The notes below the pieces were generated by a model. It was not told where the DNA came from and searched no databases. It saw only the letters and a list, made by a program, of their open reading frames with translations. From Novimethylophilus kurashikiensis (GTDB taxonomy: Bacteria; Pseudomonadota; Gammaproteobacteria; Burkholderiales; Methylophilaceae): a DNA stretch of 64,000 bases. The stretch spans positions 1-64,000 of the forward strand of contig NZ_BDOQ01000006.1 of NCBI RefSeq assembly GCF_003112435.1. The letters are read 5' to 3'. How positions within the stretch are numbered: the first letter of the stretch is position 1; the number at the start of each line of letters is the position of its first letter. Positions 62,290 through 64,000 of the stretch are shown piece by piece. A program made the position numbers and the translations under genes.

Positions 62290-63474
62290 ATGAGCGCCGG
62301 CGAAGACCTTACGCCTATTGCATTCGACGACCCCGAGCGCCATGCGATGGCGAACAAATCTACCTGGGTCAGCGTTGCCGTCAATGTCATGCTGACCGCC
62401 GTGCAAATCCTTGCCGGCATTTTCGCGCATTCCCAAAGCTTGATCGCGGACGGCCTGCACTCGCTTTCCGACCTGGTGTGCGACTTCCTCGTCCTCATCG
62501 CCAGCTACCACAGCAAAGACCCCGCTGACGAAAGCCACCCCTACGGCCACGGCCGTGTCGAGACGGCGGCCTCGTTCGCCCTGGGGGCCATCCTGACGGT
62601 GACAGGCATGGGCATCATGGCCGCCGCGGCGCTCAAGCTGCAGAATATCGAGAACCTTCCCCCGGTTGCGCCGCTCGCGCTTTGGACAGCCGGATTGGCA
62701 CTCGTGGCGAAGGAAGGACTTTTCCGCTACATGCTGCATGTGGGCGAAAAATTGCGTTCGCCCATGCTCATCGCGAATGCCTGGCATGCCCGCTCAGATG
62801 CAGCTTCTTCGCTCGTCGTTGCCGTAGGCATCGGCGGCAATCTGCTGGGATTTATTTATGCGGACTCGGTCGCAGCGATCATCGTGGGCTTCATGATCGT
62901 ACGCATGGGCGTGGTGTTCGCCTGGGATGCTTTTCAGGAGCTTATCGATGCGGGGCTTTCCATTGAAGAAGTTAACGGAATCCGCCAAACGCTGATTGAT
63001 ACGCCGGGGGTGGAAAGCCTGCACGAGCTGCGGACGCGCCGCATGGCGCAGCGCGGGCTGGTCGACGCGCATATCCTGGTCAATCCTCGCATCAGTGTTT
63101 CGGAAGGCCATAGCATCGCCGAACGGGCGCGTGCTCGCGTGCTGCGGTATCACCCTGAGATCACCGACGTACTGGTCCACGTCGACCCCGAGGACGATAC
63201 GCATCACGATACCAATGCGCAAAAGATGCCGCCCCGTGATGAACTGCTGCAACATCTGGCACCACTGATCAAGCATCTGCCTGAACCCCAGCGAGTGGTT
63301 TTCCACTACATCAACGGAAAGGCCGAAGCCGAGGTATTCCTGCCGCACGGTACGTTGGATAGCAGCGAATCCTGGGCCAAAGCGCAGCACGATATCGACG
63401 AGCGCCTAGTCGATCATCAATTTTTTAGTTCAGTATTGCTGCATTGCTCTGCGGCACCAACCACTATCAAGTAA
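62290..63474 (+). CDS. Cation diffusion facilitator metal exporter
   Basis: This 394-aa protein exports divalent metals (Zn2+, Fe2+, Co2+ or Mn2+) from the cytoplasm in exchange for protons. It has six membrane helices with the two site-A motifs: TM2 LIADGLHSLSD and TM5 NAWHARSDAASS, each giving H-x3-D/D-type ligands. A cytoplasmic dimerisation domain follows (EVNGIRQTLIDTPGVESLHELRTR, in parts; VLVHVDPEDD). The C-terminus is extended by about 90 residues beyond the minimum family length. It starts at 62290, preceded by GAGGAAG; an ATG at 62272 lacks a ribosome site. Confidence 0.92.
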   Translation: MSAGEDLTPIAFDDPERHAMANKSTWVSVAVNVMLTAVQILAGIFAHSQSLIADGLHSLSDLVCDFLVLIASYHSKDPADESHPYGHGRVETAASFALGAILTVTGMGIMAAAALKLQNIENLPPVAPLALWTAGLALVAKEGLFRYMLHVGEKLRSPMLIANAWHARSDAASSLVVAVGIGGNLLGFIYADSVAAIIVGFMIVRMGVVFAWDAFQELIDAGLSIEEVNGIRQTLIDTPGVESLHELRTRRMAQRGLVDAHILVNPRISVSEGHSIAERARARVLRYHPEITDVLVHVDPEDDTHHDTNAQKMPPRDELLQHLAPLIKHLPEPQRVVFHYINGKAEAEVFLPHGTLDSSESWAKAQHDIDERLVDHQFFSSVLLHCSAAPTTIK

Positions 63475-63486
63475 TCGAACTAAAAG

Positions 63487-63515
63487 AAAAGGCCGGGAAT
63501 TCCGGCCTTTTTTAT
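63487..63515. terminator. Bidirectional intrinsic terminator between the CDF gene and eda
   Basis: AAAAGGCCGG (63487-63496), loop GAATT, CCGGCCTTTT (63502-63511), then TTA: a perfect 10-bp stem flanked by A-run and T-run, so it can end transcripts from both convergent genes. Confidence 0.92.
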
Positions 63516-63534
63516 TGCTGCACTCGCTTGAAGA

Positions 63535-64000
63535 TCAGCGGCTTAACGCACTGGCTTCCTTCGCCAATTGGGTGATCTTCGCCCAATCGCCGTTTGCCAG
63601 ATCTTGCGGCGTCACCAACCAGGAACCACCAACGCATACCACGTTAGGCAGTGCCAGCAGCTGCGGTGCGTTCTCGAGAGAAACGCCGCCGGTGGGGCAA
63701 AAGCGCACGTCAGTGAACGGACCGGCCCAGGCCTTCAACAGGTTGGGGCCGCCGGCTTGCATGGCCGGGAAGAACTTGAGTTCGGTAAAACCGTCTTCCT
63801 GCGCCATCATGATTTCGCTGCCGGTAGCAACGCCAGGCAGCAACGACAGGCCGATATCCTGGCAGGTCTTGCCGACCGTGCTGGTGTAGCCCGGGCTAAC
63901 GCCGAAGCGGGCACCGGCGGCGAGTGCCGCCTTGGCATCGGCAGCACTGCGGATGGTGCCGGCACCGACCACGGCATCCGGCACTTCAGCGGCAATAGCG
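63535..64000 (-). CDS. eda: KDPG/KHG aldolase (5' end missing)
   Basis: These are the last 154 codons of a bifunctional 2-keto-3-deoxy-6-phosphogluconate/4-hydroxy-2-oxoglutarate aldolase, the final enzyme of the Entner-Doudoroff pathway (yields pyruvate and glyceraldehyde-3-phosphate). The Schiff-base lysine is in ELKFFPA. VGAGTI, the GVSPG loop, PGVATGSEIM and FCPTGGVS are further family blocks. The frame runs off the right edge, so the start lies outside the window. Confidence 0.95.
   Translation of the reverse strand, partial: AIAAEVPDAVVGAGTIRSAADAKAALAAGARFGVSPGYTSTVGKTCQDIGLSLLPGVATGSEIMMAQEDGFTELKFFPAMQAGGPNLLKAWAGPFTDVRFCPTGGVSLENAPQLLALPNVVCVGGSWLVTPQDLANGDWAKITQLAKEASALSR

Overview
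The window looks like chromosomal DNA of a free-living Gram-negative betaproteobacterium, possibly of the Nitrosomonadales/Sulfuricella-Sulfuriferula kind. This rests on moderately high GC, a divergent ppsR/ppsA pair, an RND-MFP-OMF efflux operon, XoxF methanol dehydrogenase, two-partner secretion remnants and many c-di-GMP proteins. The assignment is inferred from gene content and is not certain. I saw no rRNA, tRNA, CRISPR array or intact transposase.

Layout. 1-3682 (-): N-terminal 1227 codons of a secreted RTX/beta-propeller protein that runs off the left edge. 3.9-7.9 kb: a PQQ-type lipoprotein dehydrogenase diverges from a molybdopterin oxidoreductase, with a 16-bp perfect palindrome in the shared promoter. 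7.9-20.1 kb: a giant VCBS/Ig-repeat adhesin (3516 aa) lies between two paralogous single-domain PilZ proteins, with an atypical LuxR-type regulator upstream. 20.3-26.2 kb: RND efflux operon. 26.4-28.6 kb: small membrane protein and xoxF carrying the lanthanide-type Asp. 28.7-32.3 kb: methyltransferase-gtrA-gtrB-membrane protein operon, probably lipid-linked glycosylation. 32.3-35.6 kb: AT-richer orphan membrane gene, then metY bracketed by three copies of a dispersed repeat with a conserved hairpin. 35.6-38.8 kb: membrane protein, HAD-UbiA fusion and SMR-like protein. 38.8-44.3 kb: M18 aminopeptidase, Nramp-like transporter with a partner periplasmic protein, FliA-type sigma factor, and a paralogue of the 30.8-kb membrane protein. 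44.6-47.4 kb: Gly/Thr repeat protein, then an IclR regulator facing a flavoprotein/membrane-protein operon with two matching palindromes. 47.4-50.7 kb: ppsR and ppsA. 50.9-55.4 kb: a rearranged two-partner/CDI locus. 55.7-59.7 kb: two tandem paralogous diguanylate cyclases. 59.8-64 kb: Na+/H+ antiporter, Tim44-like protein, CDF metal exporter and the end of eda.

Themes. (1) Surface attachment under c-di-GMP control: two large secreted repeat proteins, two PilZ proteins and two GGEEF cyclases with I-sites. (2) The most unusual locus is 50.9-55.4 kb. A TpsB (FhaC/ShlB) outer-membrane transporter is fused in frame, just before its last barrel strands, to the pre-toxin part of its TpsA partner. 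A second deletion with a frameshift follows. Then comes an ENN-marked, AT-rich C-terminal domain with His and Cys motifs resembling a caspase-like peptidase, and a membrane-anchored immunity candidate. (3) Several cis-elements can be read directly: a Shine-Dalgarno-sequestering hairpin before metY, twin IclR palindromes, the palindrome at 5.66 kb, and several intrinsic terminators.
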